64,000 bases of DNA from Arthrobacter sp. Y81 (GCF_002929335.1 NZ_PJIL01000001.1:496001-560000), one strand, 5' to 3'. Positions 1-8,787 are shown, numbered from the stretch's first letter. Translations and numbers: made by a program. The notes: generated from the sequence alone by a model not told the origin.

Positions 1-83
1 TCCACCGCGCGTTCCCGGCTCGTCCGGTAGCTGTCCGAAGAGGTGAGGGCGGGCTAGGAAGGATAGCGTAGGCTTTAACAACC

Positions 84-1199
84 ATGGCTCAAATTGATTT
101 TTCCGCAGAAATCCGCGCTCTGCGCGCCACCTACACCTCCATCGAAAACGTCTCGAATGTTGAGGAGCTGAAGGAAGACATCGCCGAACTGAGCGAACGC
201 GCCGGCGAGCCGAATCTCTGGGACGACCCGGCGGCCGCGCAAAAGATCACTTCCAGGCTCTCGCACCGCCAGAGCGAACTCGAACGGCTCAACACGCTCG
301 TTTCCCGGATCGACGACCTTGAGGTCCTGGTGGAGCTGGGCCAGGACGAGGACGACGCCGATTCCATGGGCGAGGCGGCCGCGGAACTTGAGTCCATCCG
401 CAAGTCGCTCAAGGACCTTGAAGTGGTGACGCTTCTGTCCGGTGAGTTCGACGAGCGTGAAGCCGTTGTCACCATCCGTGCGGGCGCCGGCGGCGTGGAC
501 GCGGCGGACTTCGCCGAGATGCTCCTCCGAATGTATCTGCGCTGGGCTGAACGCCACGGCTACCCGACCACCATCATGGACACCTCCTACGCCGAAGAAG
601 CCGGGCTCAAGTCCGCCACTTTCGAAGTCAAGGCCCCCTATGCCTACGGCACGCTCAGCGTCGAGGCCGGCACGCACCGCCTGGTCCGGATCAGCCCCTT
701 CGACAACCAGGGCCGGCGTCAGACGTCCTTCGCTGCCGTGGAAGTGATTCCGCTGATCGAGCAGACGGACTCGATCGACATTCCGGACAACGAAATCCGC
801 GTGGACGTTTTCCGCTCATCCGGCCCCGGTGGCCAGTCCGTGAACACCACCGACTCGGCCGTTCGCCTGACGCACATCCCCACCGGGACCGTGGTGTCCA
901 TGCAGAACGAAAAGTCCCAACTTCAGAACCGGGCCGCCGCCCTGCGGGTCCTTCAGTCCCGGCTCCTGCTTCTCAAGAAGGAGCAGGAGGACGCGGAAAA
1001 GAAGGCCTTCGCCGGGGATGTCAAGGCGTCGTGGGGCGACCAGATGCGCTCCTACGTGCTGAACCCCTACCAGATGGTCAAGGACCTCCGGACCGAGCAC
1101 GAAGTCGGTAACACCTCGGCCGTGTTCGATGGCGAAATCGACGATTTCATTGACGCCGGCATCCGCTGGCGCACCGACAACCGCAACGCCGCCAACTAG
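84..1199 (+). CDS. prfB: Peptide chain release factor 2 (RF2)
   Basis: This 371-residue protein recognises UGA and UAA stop codons in the ribosomal A site and triggers release of the finished peptide. The stop-codon reading tripeptide SPF is at residues 204-206, which marks RF2 rather than RF1. The catalytic GGQ loop, within [14 protein letters not shown], is at 249-251. Length is normal for the family. The frame is continuous, so the programmed +1 frameshift that autoregulates prfB in many bacteria is absent. The ATG at 84 opens the conserved N-terminal helical domain. PrmC, which methylates the GGQ glutamine, and RF1 are both encoded near the other end of the window. Identification is essentially certain. 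Confidence 0.97.
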   Translation: MAQIDFSAEIRALRATYTSIENVSNVEELKEDIAELSERAGEPNLWDDPAAAQKITSRLSHRQSELERLNTLVSRIDDLEVLVELGQDEDDADSMGEAAAELESIRKSLKDLEVVTLLSGEFDEREAVVTIRAGAGGVDAADFAEMLLRMYLRWAERHGYPTTIMDTSYAEEAGLKSATFEVKAPYAYGTLSVEAGTHRLVRISPFDNQGRRQTSFAAVEVIPLIEQTDSIDIPDNEIRVDVFRSSGPGGQSVNTTDSAVRLTHIPTGTVVSMQNEKSQLQNRAAALRVLQSRLLLLKKEQEDAEKKAFAGDVKASWGDQMRSYVLNPYQMVKDLRTEHEVGNTSAVFDGEIDDFIDAGIRWRTDNRNAAN

Positions 1200-1387
1200 G
1201 ACCACACGGTGACGGGGCATTCCATTCGGTGGCGGAAAACCTGCGACACGCGCCGGAACTCAAGCTTTTCTGCAGGTACCCGTGCGTATAGTCGAGGGGC
1301 CGGAGCTCTACTTCCCCCAAAAGAAAGCCCGTGCGCCGGCTGCAGTACGGGGCTCCATCAGCCGTGTCCTGCAGGGTACTTAGGGCA

Positions 1388-2185
1388 ATGATCCGTTTCG
1401 AAAATGTCACCAAGGTCTACGACCAGACGGCCCGGCCGGCGCTGGACTCTGTCAACCTTGAAATTGACCGTGGCGAGTTCGCGTTCCTCGTGGGCGCTTC
1501 CGGTTCCGGCAAATCCACCTTCCTGCGCCTGGTGCTCAAGGAAGACCGGGCCACCTCCGGGGCCGTCTATGTGGCCGGCCAGAACGTAGCGAACATTTCA
1601 AGCTGGCGCGTGCCGCGGCTGCGCCGGGGGATCGGCGTCGTATTCCAGGACTTCCGGCTCCTCCCGCAGAAGAATGTCTTCGCGAACGTCGCCTTCGCCA
1701 TGCAGGTTATTGGCAAGAGCCGCAGCATCATCCGGGACACGGTCCCCGAGGTCCTCAAGACGGTGGGCCTGGAGGGCAAGGAACACCGGATGCCGCACGA
1801 GCTCTCCGGCGGCGAGCAGCAGCGCGTGGCGATCGCCCGCGCCGTGGTCAACCGTCCGGGGATCCTCCTGGCCGACGAACCCACCGGAAACCTCGATCCC
1901 ACCACTTCCATGGGCATCATGGGCGTCTTGGACAAGATTAACCAGAACGGCACCACTGTGGTGATGGCAACGCACGACGACGATATCGTCAACGAGATGC
2001 GCAAACGTGTGGTGGAGCTCCGGAACGGCGTTGTCATCCGCGACGAGGCCCGGGCCCTGTACACCTCGATGATTCCGGTCGTGGGGCAGTCCCGGCGCCT
2101 CAAGGATGCCAGCGGACGCCCGGATGAGTCCGCAACTGGACCCGGTGACGGATCCGTCCCTTCGTCCGCAGGGGAGTCCAAGTGA
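1388..2185 (+). CDS. ftsE: Cell division ATP-binding protein FtsE
   Basis: FtsE is the ATPase of the FtsEX complex, an ABC-type module at the septum that activates peptidoglycan hydrolases rather than transporting a solute. The 265-residue product has a Walker A motif (GASGSGKST, about residues 36-44), the signature [14 protein letters not shown] and the Walker B stretch [12 protein letters not shown]. The ATG at 1388 gives the family N-terminus [11 protein letters not shown]; an in-frame GTG at 1331 would add 19 residues with no family similarity. After about residue 228 there is a Ser/Pro/Gly-rich tail. The stop overlaps the ftsX start (GTGA), so the two are translationally coupled. Confidence 0.96.
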   Translation: MIRFENVTKVYDQTARPALDSVNLEIDRGEFAFLVGASGSGKSTFLRLVLKEDRATSGAVYVAGQNVANISSWRVPRLRRGIGVVFQDFRLLPQKNVFANVAFAMQVIGKSRSIIRDTVPEVLKTVGLEGKEHRMPHELSGGEQQRVAIARAVVNRPGILLADEPTGNLDPTTSMGIMGVLDKINQNGTTVVMATHDDDIVNEMRKRVVELRNGVVIRDEARALYTSMIPVVGQSRRLKDASGRPDESATGPGDGSVPSSAGESK

Positions 2186-3096
2186 GGCTCGCATTCATCC
2201 TCGGCGAAATTGGCAGCGGGCTAAGGCGCAACCTGTCCATGGTGGTGTCGGTGATCCTGGTGACCTTCGTGTCGCTGACGTTCGTTGGCGCGGCGGGTAT
2301 GCTCCAGCTGCAGATCAACCAGATGAAGGGCTACTGGTACGACAAGGTCCAGGTGGCAATCTTCCTTTGCGGTGACGGCTCGACGGCGGCTGGCTGCGCC
2401 ACCGGGACGGCCACCCCGGAACAGCAAGAGAACCTGCGCACGCTCCTGGAATCGCCCGCCGTGTCCCAGTACATCAACGACTTCCAGTTCGAATCCAAGG
2501 ACGACGCGTACAAGCACTTCAAGGAGCAGTTCTCCAATTCACCCATCGTTGACTCGGTGACCCCGGACCAGCTGCCCGCCTCCTTCCGGATCAACATGAA
2601 GGATCCGGAAAAGTACCAGATCATCAGTGAGACGTTTGCGTCACAGCCCGGAGTTGAAACCGTGATCGACCAGCGCCAGGTCCTGGAACGGCTCTTTTCG
2701 GTGATGAACGCCGCCTCGCTGGTGGCTGTCATCATCGCCGGCGTGATGATCGTCTGCGCAATCCTGCTGATTGCCACCACCATCCGGTTGTCCGCGTTCA
2801 GCAGGCGACGGGAGACCGGAATCATGCGGCTGGTCGGCGCCTCCAAGATCGTCATCCAGCTGCCGTTCATTCTCGAAGGCGTCATCGCCGCCGTGATTGG
2901 AGCGGCGCTGGCTTCCGGCACCCTCTGGGCCGTGGCCCACTTCTTCCTTGGCGAGTACATGTCCAAGCAGTATCCGGACACGGCATTCATCTCGCCGGCG
3001 CAGACGCTGCTCCTGGCCCCGGCGCTGCTCGCCCTTGGCGCAACCTTGGCTGGAATTTCGTCTCTCTTGACCTTACGTAGATATTTGCGGGTCTAG
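2182..3096 (+). CDS. ftsX: Cell division permease FtsX
   Basis: FtsX is the membrane partner of FtsE and passes its ATPase cycle to an extracellular murein hydrolase. The 304-residue product has one N-terminal membrane segment (about 20-42), a large external domain with two closely spaced cysteines ([10 protein letters not shown]) and three C-terminal membrane segments (about 175-300), the FtsX topology. The motif [14 protein letters not shown] precedes the second transmembrane pair and is typical of the family. It starts with GTG inside the ftsE stop codon. The next gene encodes a secreted M23 peptidase with a coiled coil, the expected FtsEX effector. Confidence 0.95.
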   Translation: MRLAFILGEIGSGLRRNLSMVVSVILVTFVSLTFVGAAGMLQLQINQMKGYWYDKVQVAIFLCGDGSTAAGCATGTATPEQQENLRTLLESPAVSQYINDFQFESKDDAYKHFKEQFSNSPIVDSVTPDQLPASFRINMKDPEKYQIISETFASQPGVETVIDQRQVLERLFSVMNAASLVAVIIAGVMIVCAILLIATTIRLSAFSRRRETGIMRLVGASKIVIQLPFILEGVIAAVIGAALASGTLWAVAHFFLGEYMSKQYPDTAFISPAQTLLLAPALLALGATLAGISSLLTLRRYLRV

Positions 3097-3123
3097 GCTG
3101 TGGCTACCAACGAAGGAATGATG

Positions 3124-4512
3124 ATGACAGCTATGGACCGCAAGGCCCGCCGGTTCCGGACCGCGGGACGGGGCAGCCGCATGATCAGTGCCGTCCTGGC
3201 GCTAATTCTGGCCGCGAGCCTGGGTGCCTCGACACCCGTGGCCTTCGCGGACGAGCTTGAGGACAAGCAGGCCGCCCTCGAAGCCGAGGCGGCCCGCGTG
3301 CAGCAGTCCCTTGAGTTCGTGGACGCGAAGATTGCGAAAGCTGCGGGCGACCTGGTGATCTACCAAGGGCAGCTCCCGGCCGCACAGCAGGCGCTGCTCG
3401 AGGCGCAGGGCCGGGTTGCGAGTGCAGTCAAGGAAGTCGAGGCCCTCGCCGCCCGTGTGGATCTGGCACAGCAGAACAAAGCCAAGATCACCCAGCAGCT
3501 TGAAACCGACAAGCAGAAGATCGCCGACACCAAGAAACTCATCGGGCAGATTGCCACCCAGGCCTACAAATCCGGCGGCGTTCCTTCGAACCTCACGCTC
3601 TTCTTTGGATCCAAGAGCGGCGGAAGCCTGACGGACACCATCGACCTCGCGGACCAGGCCATGCGCAGCCAGAACTCCGCCATGGACAAGCTGTCGCAGC
3701 AGAACGCCACCAACGTCAATTCGCAGGCCCGCCTGCAAGCGGTTGAAGCGGAGATCAAGGACCTCAAGGCCAAGGCGGACGCCGCCCTGGCCCGGGAGAA
3801 GGCAGCCCGCGACGAGGCTGCCGCCAAGAAGGAACAGGTGGACAAGCTCATCGCTGACACCACCCGCCTCAACAACGAGCTACAGGCAGCCAAGCCCGGT
3901 ATCCAGAGCCAGCTCTCCAAGGTCCAGGCGGCGCAGGATGCAGTAGCCTCCGAGATCGTGGAGCGCGACCGTAAACTCCGGGAAGCATGGGAAGCGGAAC
4001 AGCGCCGAATTGCCGAGGCTGCCGCCGCCGCGGCAAGGGCAGCCGGCCAGGCAGCCCAGCCGTACGTCCCGCAGATCGGGCCGCCCTCAGCCTTCGGACT
4101 GCGGCACCCGTTCTCGGCCGACGTCCCCATCACCTCGGGGTTCGGCTGGCGCGCGACGCCCCCCGGTACCGTGGACTTCTACGGCTCCGGCGGATACATG
4201 CACACCGGAATCGACTTCGGCGCCAGCTGTGGCACCCCTGTCTACGCCCCGGCGGCCGGCACCATCGTCTCAGCGGGGTGGAGCAACGACGGCGGCGGCA
4301 ACAACGTCAAGATTTCGCATGGCGTTGTCCAGGGCAACTCGTTGACTACCATCTACTACCACAACAGCAGCGTGGTGGTCTCGATGGGCCAGCAGGTCAG
4401 CCAGGGCCAGCTCATTGCCTATTCAGGAACGACCGGCAACTCGACGGGCTGCCATTCGCACTTCGAGACCTGGCTTAACGGCAAGGCCGTAGATCCCATG
4501 ATCCTGCTCTGA
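3124..4512 (+). CDS. Secreted coiled-coil M23 (LytM) peptidase, probable FtsEX effector
   Basis: A murein hydrolase candidate of about 462 residues. Three ATGs lie in a row at 3118, 3121 and 3124. GAAGGA at 3112-3117 sits 6 nt before 3124, which favours that start; a GTG at 3100 is also in frame. A basic N-terminus, hydrophobic stretch and AFA cleavage site form a signal peptide. A long Ala/Lys/Glu-rich coiled coil follows, then a C-terminal LytM domain with HTGIDFG, GTPVYAPAAGTI and the zinc-binding HSHFE. It lies 27 nt after ftsX, like EnvC in proteobacteria and the coiled-coil peptidases of actinobacteria. Inference: FtsEX activates it at the septum. Confidence 0.88.
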   Translation: MTAMDRKARRFRTAGRGSRMISAVLALILAASLGASTPVAFADELEDKQAALEAEAARVQQSLEFVDAKIAKAAGDLVIYQGQLPAAQQALLEAQGRVASAVKEVEALAARVDLAQQNKAKITQQLETDKQKIADTKKLIGQIATQAYKSGGVPSNLTLFFGSKSGGSLTDTIDLADQAMRSQNSAMDKLSQQNATNVNSQARLQAVEAEIKDLKAKADAALAREKAARDEAAAKKEQVDKLIADTTRLNNELQAAKPGIQSQLSKVQAAQDAVASEIVERDRKLREAWEAEQRRIAEAAAAAARAAGQAAQPYVPQIGPPSAFGLRHPFSADVPITSGFGWRATPPGTVDFYGSGGYMHTGIDFGASCGTPVYAPAAGTIVSAGWSNDGGGNNVKISHGVVQGNSLTTIYYHNSSVVVSMGQQVSQGQLIAYSGTTGNSTGCHSHFETWLNGKAVDPMILL

Positions 4513-4650
4513 CAGACCCTGAGCGCCGGGCCCTGACTACAGGGCGGTGACCGGTACAAACGGCATGCCCCGCGCCTGCCGTAGAATTAAGTAGCTTCGA
4601 GCCACCGCGGCCGGGGCATCCATCGAGACCAAGAGCTGAGGAGTTCCACC

Positions 4651-5121
4651 GTGCCGAAAGAAAGTGGCCGTAAGGTAGTGGCCACCAACCGGAAGGCCCG
4701 GCATGACTACCATGTCCTTGACACCTATGAGGCCGGCATCGCCCTGATGGGGACGGAAGTCAAGTCCCTCCGCGAGGGCCACGCCTCCATGGTGGACGGG
4801 TTCTGCACGTTCTACAATGACGAGCTGTGGATGGAGGGCATCCACATCCCCGAATACAACCAGGGAAGCTGGACGAACCACTCCGCCCGCCGGCGGCGCA
4901 AACTGCTGCTCCACCGCGAGGAACTGACCAAGATCTCGCACAAGATCCGTGAATCCGGCTTCACCATCGTCCCCCTCCAGCTGTATTTCCTGGACGGGCG
5001 GGCGAAGGTGGAGATCGGCGTCGCACGCGGTAAGAAGGAATACGACAAGCGGCAGACGCTCCGCGAACAGCAGGACAAGCGCGAGGCGCTGCGGATCATG
5101 CGCGAACGCAACCGCGGCTGA
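4651..5121 (+). CDS. smpB: SsrA-binding protein SmpB
   Basis: SmpB binds the tRNA-like domain of tmRNA and places it in the A site of stalled ribosomes for trans-translation. The 156-residue product begins after GAGGAG with a GTG and reads KVVATNRKARHDYHVLDTYEAG, the family start. The motifs ALMGTEVKSLREG and KLLLHREEL follow, and the basic C-terminal tail (KKEYDKRQTLREQQDKREALR) is the helix that enters the mRNA channel. Length matches the family. Its RNA partner ssrA begins 163 nt downstream on the same strand, the usual arrangement. Confidence 0.97.
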   Translation: MPKESGRKVVATNRKARHDYHVLDTYEAGIALMGTEVKSLREGHASMVDGFCTFYNDELWMEGIHIPEYNQGSWTNHSARRRRKLLLHREELTKISHKIRESGFTIVPLQLYFLDGRAKVEIGVARGKKEYDKRQTLREQQDKREALRIMRERNRG

Positions 5122-5177
5122 CCTTCCGGCCAGCGGCGCGAAAGCAGCTGCCGTCCGCAACACGCGGGTTGCTGCCG

Positions 5178-5203
5178 GGAATGATTCCGCGCGGCAGTGC
5201 GTT
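5178..5203 (+). promoter_or_regulatory. Candidate SigR-type promoter of ssrA
   Basis: GGAAT (5178-5182) and GTT (5201-5203) are separated by exactly 18 nt, the consensus for promoters read by SigR/SigH thiol-stress sigma factors. A start near 5210 would leave about 75 nt to be trimmed from the tmRNA 5' end. sigR itself is in this window with the same motif upstream. Transcription from this site is inferred, not shown. Confidence 0.6.
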
Positions 5204-5284
5204 ATGATTGGTAGTCCGGGAAGGAACGGCGCGGAACCCATGAACGGTTCTGCAAGGGTCCTGACCGGTTTGATAACAAAATAC

Positions 5285-5653
5285 GGGGATGATCGGTTTC
5301 GACGATGTTAGTCGCGACAGGTGAAGCGGGCCGAGGATGCAGAATTATCTCGTAAACGCTGTCTGCAAAACAATAAGTGCCAAACAAACGCGCACTGACT
5401 TCGCTCTCGCTGCCTAAGCAGTAAGACAGTCCGTCAGCCCGGGAATGCTATCGTCCCGGATCCTGGCGTCATTAAGATAGCCACTGCTGTTTACCTTCGT
5501 CATTGGGGTGAACGGGACTCTTAAATGACTGGGCCCGGATCAGCTACCTGTTTGCAGGATAGCTGGGGCCGAGAAAATCCGACGCGAACTGCGCCCGGAG
5601 AAGCCCTGACAACACGACATCGGACGGGGGTTCAATTCCCCCCATCTCCACCA
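5285..5653 (+). ncRNA. ssrA: tmRNA (transfer-messenger RNA)
   Basis: tmRNA rescues ribosomes stalled on broken mRNA and tags the peptide for proteolysis. The 5' end GGGGATG pairs with CATCTCC near the 3' end. The third pair is G-U, the alanyl-tRNA synthetase identity element. Discriminator A (5650) and an encoded CCA (5651-5653) follow. A T-arm with loop TTCAATT closes the tRNA-like domain. The tag frame runs from 5379 (resume codon GCC) to TAA at 5415-5417 and encodes AKQTRTDFALAA, ending in the usual ALAA degron. The remainder would form the pseudoknots. smpB lies just upstream. Confidence 0.95.
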
Positions 5654-5686
5654 TCGGGACGGCGGCAACGCCGTTCCACCCCGTGC

Positions 5687-5718
5687 AAAAGGCCGGAAGC
5701 GAAAGCTTCCGGCCTTTT
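5687..5718 (+). terminator. Rho-independent terminator after ssrA
   Basis: A perfect 14-bp stem (arms 5687-5700 and 5705-5718) with a GAAA tetraloop, flanked by AAAA on one side and TTTT on the other, so it can work in both directions. It ends ssrA and probably also the small reverse gene that stops at 5773. Confidence 0.9.
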
Positions 5719-5772
5719 GTGTTTTCAGCACCGTTCCTGCATCCGCCAGCGGCCAGCCGTGGCCGCCGCGAG

Positions 5773-5907
5773 TCAGCGCTTCTTGATGTGCGCTACAGGG
5801 TCCACGTGGGCGTCCACCTCATGCTTGGACTTCTTTTCGGCCCTTTTTTGCTTGATGGTCTTGTCCGACTTCTTGGTGACCTGCCGGTGCGGCGATTTGT
5901 CAGGCAT
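5773..5907 (-). CDS. Small basic hypothetical protein, 44 residues
   Basis: I do not recognise this protein. From the ATG at 5907 it reads MPDKSPHRQVTKKSDKTIKQ and ends HVDPVAHIKKR. It is very rich in Lys and His and has no hydrophobic segment, so it is a small soluble basic protein that may bind nucleic acid. GGAGG lies 5 nt before the ATG, which decides the start; the frame is open a further 38 codons upstream but without a good ribosome site. It converges on ssrA and shares its bidirectional terminator. Function unknown. Confidence 0.6.
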   Translation of the reverse strand: MPDKSPHRQVTKKSDKTIKQKRAEKKSKHEVDAHVDPVAHIKKR

Positions 5908-6054
5908 GTCGCCCTCCCTAACGTAGGGGCCCTGAATAGGCCCCGTGTTTGTAAGGTACGCCTGTTTTCTCGTGAATGTAACTGGGACCAACGCCGGCTT
6001 CGGGCACCGCCCCTCATTCACGCGTCGCAGCGGACCCCGCCCGGGCGCCGGCCG

Positions 6055-6426
6055 TCAGGAACCGGGTACTTCAACGTCAACAATGCCGACGAACCGGCTG
6101 CCGATACCCTCATACTCGCTGCGAACCAGGCCCGGCAGGACCGGCGGGAGGTCGTCGAGGGCGTGATGGGCGCAGCACACGTACGTGAACGGCGGCCACC
6201 ATTTCTTGGGCCGGGCGGCTTCCGAGAAGCCGCAGACGGCACAGGTCAGCTGGACCCAGACAGGGCGCTTGCCGGTCCGGTTGGCCTTGGACTGGACGAG
6301 CCAGGCCGGGGGATTGTCCAGGAGCTCGGACAGCTCGGCGTCCGACAGCCTGGCAGGGATACCGTGACGGTGTGCCATTTCCAGTGGGATATCAAGGATC
6401 TGAGCTGCTTCACGTCGCGTAACCAT
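6055..6426 (-). CDS. Hypothetical protein with HTH-like start and cysteine cluster
   Basis: A 123-residue protein I cannot assign. Residues 1-40 (VTRREAAQILDIPLEMAHRHG) look like a helix-turn-helix or excisionase-like fold. The middle has CAVC and then CCAHH about 20 residues later, which could bind one zinc ion. Several tryptophans surround this cluster (KKWWPPF). No signal peptide or membrane segment is seen. The start codon lies inside a perfect 13-nt inverted repeat (6425-6437) and no Shine-Dalgarno sequence is visible, so the message may be leaderless and autoregulated. Both points are inferences. Confidence 0.6.
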   Translation of the reverse strand: MVTRREAAQILDIPLEMAHRHGIPARLSDAELSELLDNPPAWLVQSKANRTGKRPVWVQLTCAVCGFSEAARPKKWWPPFTYVCCAHHALDDLPPVLPGLVRSEYEGIGSRFVGIVDVEVPGS

Positions 6427-6437
6427 CGTTTAACGAT
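6425..6437 (-). promoter_or_regulatory. Palindrome overlapping the start codon of the CxxC protein
   Basis: ATCGTT-T-AACGAT is a perfect 6+6 inverted repeat that covers two bases of the ATG of the reverse-strand gene starting at 6426. Its position suggests an operator, perhaps for the gene's own HTH-like product. There is no direct evidence of binding. Confidence 0.4.
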
Positions 6438-6517
6438 ACGGGATGCAGGACCCCTCGAGATTCACATATTCAGACCGCGGGGCGCTGGCGTGCGTCGGTT
6501 GGAAAGCCGCGGGCCTG

Positions 6518-6889
6518 TCAGCCTGCGAGGACTATGCCTGCCGCCGCCGCGGAGAGCCCTGCGACGAGATTGACAGCCACGTTCAGCGCCGCCGCCGGGT
6601 ACCGCCCTTCACTGACAAGCCGGATGGTTGCAGTGGTCCAGGAACTGAACGTCGTCAGGCCGCCCGCGAGACCCGTGGCGACCGCGGCATGCCATTCCTC
6701 GCCGAGCCCCAGCCGTCCGCTGAAGCCCACGGAAAGGCCGATGATGAGTGACCCGGTGACATTTACCAGCAACGTTGCCCAGGGCCAGTGCCGGCGCGTG
6801 CCGGTGCGGTGCGGTGCGCGAACCAGGTGTCGATGGAAAACCTGAGCAAGCCCCCGGCAACGCCAAAAATACCCCAGCACAGCTGTCAT
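6518..6889 (-). CDS. crcB: CrcB/Fluc fluoride channel subunit, first membrane helix scrambled
   Basis: CrcB proteins form dimeric fluoride channels. Residues from about 36 onward are normal (WPWATLLVNVTGSLIIGLS, then the channel motif GLAGGLTTFSSW). Residues 7-33 are not: the family sequence is present in the +1 frame (GIFGVAGGLLRFSIDTWF), and the open frame recovers only near 6795. This fits one extra base in the G run at 6872-6875 plus a compensating change near 6793-6799. The frame stays open over 123 residues, but the conserved GG/R face of helix 1 is lost. The start is set by GGAGG 6 nt before the ATG, which overlaps the upstream crcB stop. It is either a decaying gene or a sequence error. 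Confidence 0.7.
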   Translation of the reverse strand: MTAVLGYFWRCRGLAQVFHRHLVRAPHRTGTRRHWPWATLLVNVTGSLIIGLSVGFSGRLGLGEEWHAAVATGLAGGLTTFSSWTTATIRLVSEGRYPAAALNVAVNLVAGLSAAAAGIVLAG

Positions 6890-7152
6890 GAGGTTCCTCC
6901 GGTCCTGTCGCTCAAGGCCTTGCCGGCCTTCCAGCCCGCGGCGGCCGCACCAAGCCCCAGGACCAGCGAGAGCCCGAGATAGATCAGCCATGTCACGTGT
7001 CGGCCCGAACGTGCCTGCTGGTCAACGGAGAAGACCACCGCCGAGAAGGTGGTGAAGGATCCCAGAAGCTCCGGTCCGATTCCGGCCCTCAGCCAGAACG
7101 CCGTCGTCGGCCGTGCCATCCAGAGCGTGGTGAGGGCCGCGTGGACGAAGCG
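6886..7152 (-). pseudogene. crcB: 5'-truncated crcB remnant (partner subunit)
   Basis: The reverse frame below an in-frame TGA at 7153-7155 reads RFVHAALTTLWMARPTTAFW, then LLGSFTTFSAVVFSVDQ, the second half of a CrcB protein including the TTFS motif. About 88 codons are open, against roughly 120-130 in the family. The missing N-terminal membrane segment would have to lie within the 3' end of the neighbouring mntR, which stops at 7206, so it appears deleted. The ATG at 7119 has no ribosome site. Its stop overlaps the next crcB (ATGA), so this was once a two-subunit crcB operon. Confidence 0.65.
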
Positions 7153-7205
7153 TCACCGTTATAGGCAGTACCGATACAGGTGGCATCCATTCGGGCGGCA
7201 CGCGT

Positions 7206-7919
7206 TCAGGCGTCCGCAAGCCGGCATCCGGCATGGCCCGTGTCGCTGTGTACCCACAGCGCTGACGAAACCTCATCGGCGAGGTCGAATTCGCGGTCGG
7301 CGCCCGCCGGGCCGATCCGCACCACGAGGGCGCCGCCGAAGGGTTTCCGGCCGAGCACTTCGATGTCTGCATCGAGGTCGATCTTCTCGGCGGACAGATA
7401 GCGCAGGAGATCGGGGTTTTCGTCGCTGATCCTGGTGATCCGGCCCGTGTGGCCCTCGTCGAGCTCGCTCATACGGTGGGCGCGGGGCATGCGGACGGTG
7501 CCGTCCGCTGCGGGGATGGGATCGCCGTGCGGGTCGCGGAGCGGATTGCCGAGCTTGCCGGCCATCCGCTCGATGAAGGTGTCTGAGACGGCGTGTTCCA
7601 GGAGCTCTGCTTCGTCGTGGACCTCGTCCCAGCTGTAGCCGAGTTCCTGGACGAGGTAGGTCTCAATGAGCCTGTGACGCCGAACCATAGACAGCGCCAG
7701 CCGGATGCCGTCGGCTGTGAGCGTGATGGCGCTGTAGGGCTTGTGGTCAACCAGGCCCTGGTCCTTGAGCTTGCGGACCATTTCCGAGACCGAGGAGTTC
7801 GCGACCCCGAGCCGTTGTGCCAGCTGCGACGAGGTGATGGGTTTGTCCTGCCACTCCGTGAAGGAGTAGATGACCTTGACGTAGTCCTCGATGGAGGAGG
7901 AGGGCGCGCTGGTCTTCAC
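7206..7919 (-). CDS. mntR: DtxR-family metalloregulator, manganese type (MntR)
   Basis: A 237-residue metal-dependent repressor. An N-terminal winged helix (about 10-75) is followed by the dimerisation and metal-binding domain (RHRLIETYL, VHDEAELLEHAVSD) and a C-terminal SH3-like domain with GRKPFGG. Ligand positions that are Met10 and Cys102 in iron-sensing DtxR/IdeR are Asp12 and Glu105 here, as in manganese-sensing MntR; His82, Glu86, His101, Glu108 and His109 are also present. It therefore probably senses Mn(II) and represses Mn uptake, although no Mn transporter is nearby. The family is clear and the metal choice is inferred from ligand residues. Confidence 0.85.
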   Translation of the reverse strand: MKTSAPSSSIEDYVKVIYSFTEWQDKPITSSQLAQRLGVANSSVSEMVRKLKDQGLVDHKPYSAITLTADGIRLALSMVRRHRLIETYLVQELGYSWDEVHDEAELLEHAVSDTFIERMAGKLGNPLRDPHGDPIPAADGTVRMPRAHRMSELDEGHTGRITRISDENPDLLRYLSAEKIDLDADIEVLGRKPFGGALVVRIGPAGADREFDLADEVSSALWVHSDTGHAGCRLADA

Positions 7920-7950
7920 GGGTCCTAGCCTACCGCTTTGTCTGCAGGAC

Positions 7951-8724
7951 TCATGCTTTGAACGCCCGCCAGGTCTGGGTCAGGTAGGGGAGTCCGACGA
8001 CGTCCCCGCGCGAGTGGGCCAGATGCTCGTGGAGGTACCAGTCCAGGTTGTCCCGGACTTTGGCCCGGGTGCTCTCACCGGCGGCAAGGTAATAGCTGCG
8101 GGACTTCGCCAATTCCACAATGTCCTCGGTGGTCACCGGATCTTCCCAGCGTGTCAGGTGGCTCTCAAGCCCGGTGAACTCCGGCCCGATCGCGGGACGG
8201 AAGTCCGGCTTGTGCACATCGCCGGCATGCATGATCCGGGAGAGCCGGTGAACCCACGGGACCGACGTATCCAACTGATTCCAGACCAGCCCCAGCACGC
8301 CGCCGGGGCGGAGGATGCGGGAAAGTTCCGTGCTCGCAAGGAGGGGGTCGCACCAGTGCCACGCCTGGGCAACGCTGACGACGTCGAACGCGCTGTCCGC
8401 GAGTCCGGTCGCCTCTGCGGTGCCCTCCGCCGCGGGAACTCCCGGCAGGGCAAGCCGCAGTTGGGCGAGCATATCCGGCGAGGGGTCCACTGCGGAGACC
8501 GCGAGACCACGCTGCACCAGCAAGGCGGTGAATTTGCCCGTCCCGGCTCCAACGTCAGCGGCATTGGCGGCCCCGGCTGTCCCGCCGGCGCTTCGGATCA
8601 GCCAGTCCGCCGAATCGGCAGGATAACCCGGACGGACACGGTCATAATGCTCACCGCCGTCCTGGAAGCTCCGTCCGAGTTCATACCGGCGCTGGTGGTG
8701 CAGTTTGGGGCCTCCCCGTGCCAC
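7951..8724 (-). CDS. Class I SAM-dependent methyltransferase
   Basis: A 257-residue soluble methyltransferase of the Methyltransf_11/25 group. The SAM-binding glycine motif is DVGAGTGKF (about 59-67), followed by the acidic end of strand 2 (AVDPSPDM) and the later motif VVSVAQAWHWCDP. The N-terminal FQDGGEHYDRVRPGYP is common in small-molecule methyltransferases of this type. The start is GTG at 8724 with GGAG about 7 nt upstream. The substrate cannot be told from sequence and the neighbours do not help. It follows mntR by 31 nt but diverges in function. Confidence 0.8.
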   Translation of the reverse strand: MARGGPKLHHQRRYELGRSFQDGGEHYDRVRPGYPADSADWLIRSAGGTAGAANAADVGAGTGKFTALLVQRGLAVSAVDPSPDMLAQLRLALPGVPAAEGTAEATGLADSAFDVVSVAQAWHWCDPLLASTELSRILRPGGVLGLVWNQLDTSVPWVHRLSRIMHAGDVHKPDFRPAIGPEFTGLESHLTRWEDPVTTEDIVELAKSRSYYLAAGESTRAKVRDNLDWYLHEHLAHSRGDVVGLPYLTQTWRAFKA

Positions 8725-8787
8725 GTGCAGTCTCCTTCGGGCAGACTGGATTACTTACCCCTCGAATTTACCGCAAACGCCGGGGCC

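Noticed and set aside
1287-1292. TATAGT as a -10 element for ftsE
   Set aside because: No acceptable -35 lies 16-19 nt upstream, so a promoter could not be supported.
5525-5926. Open frame overlapping the 3' half of ssrA
   Set aside because: It runs through the tRNA-like domain and the terminator hairpin, so it cannot be a real gene.
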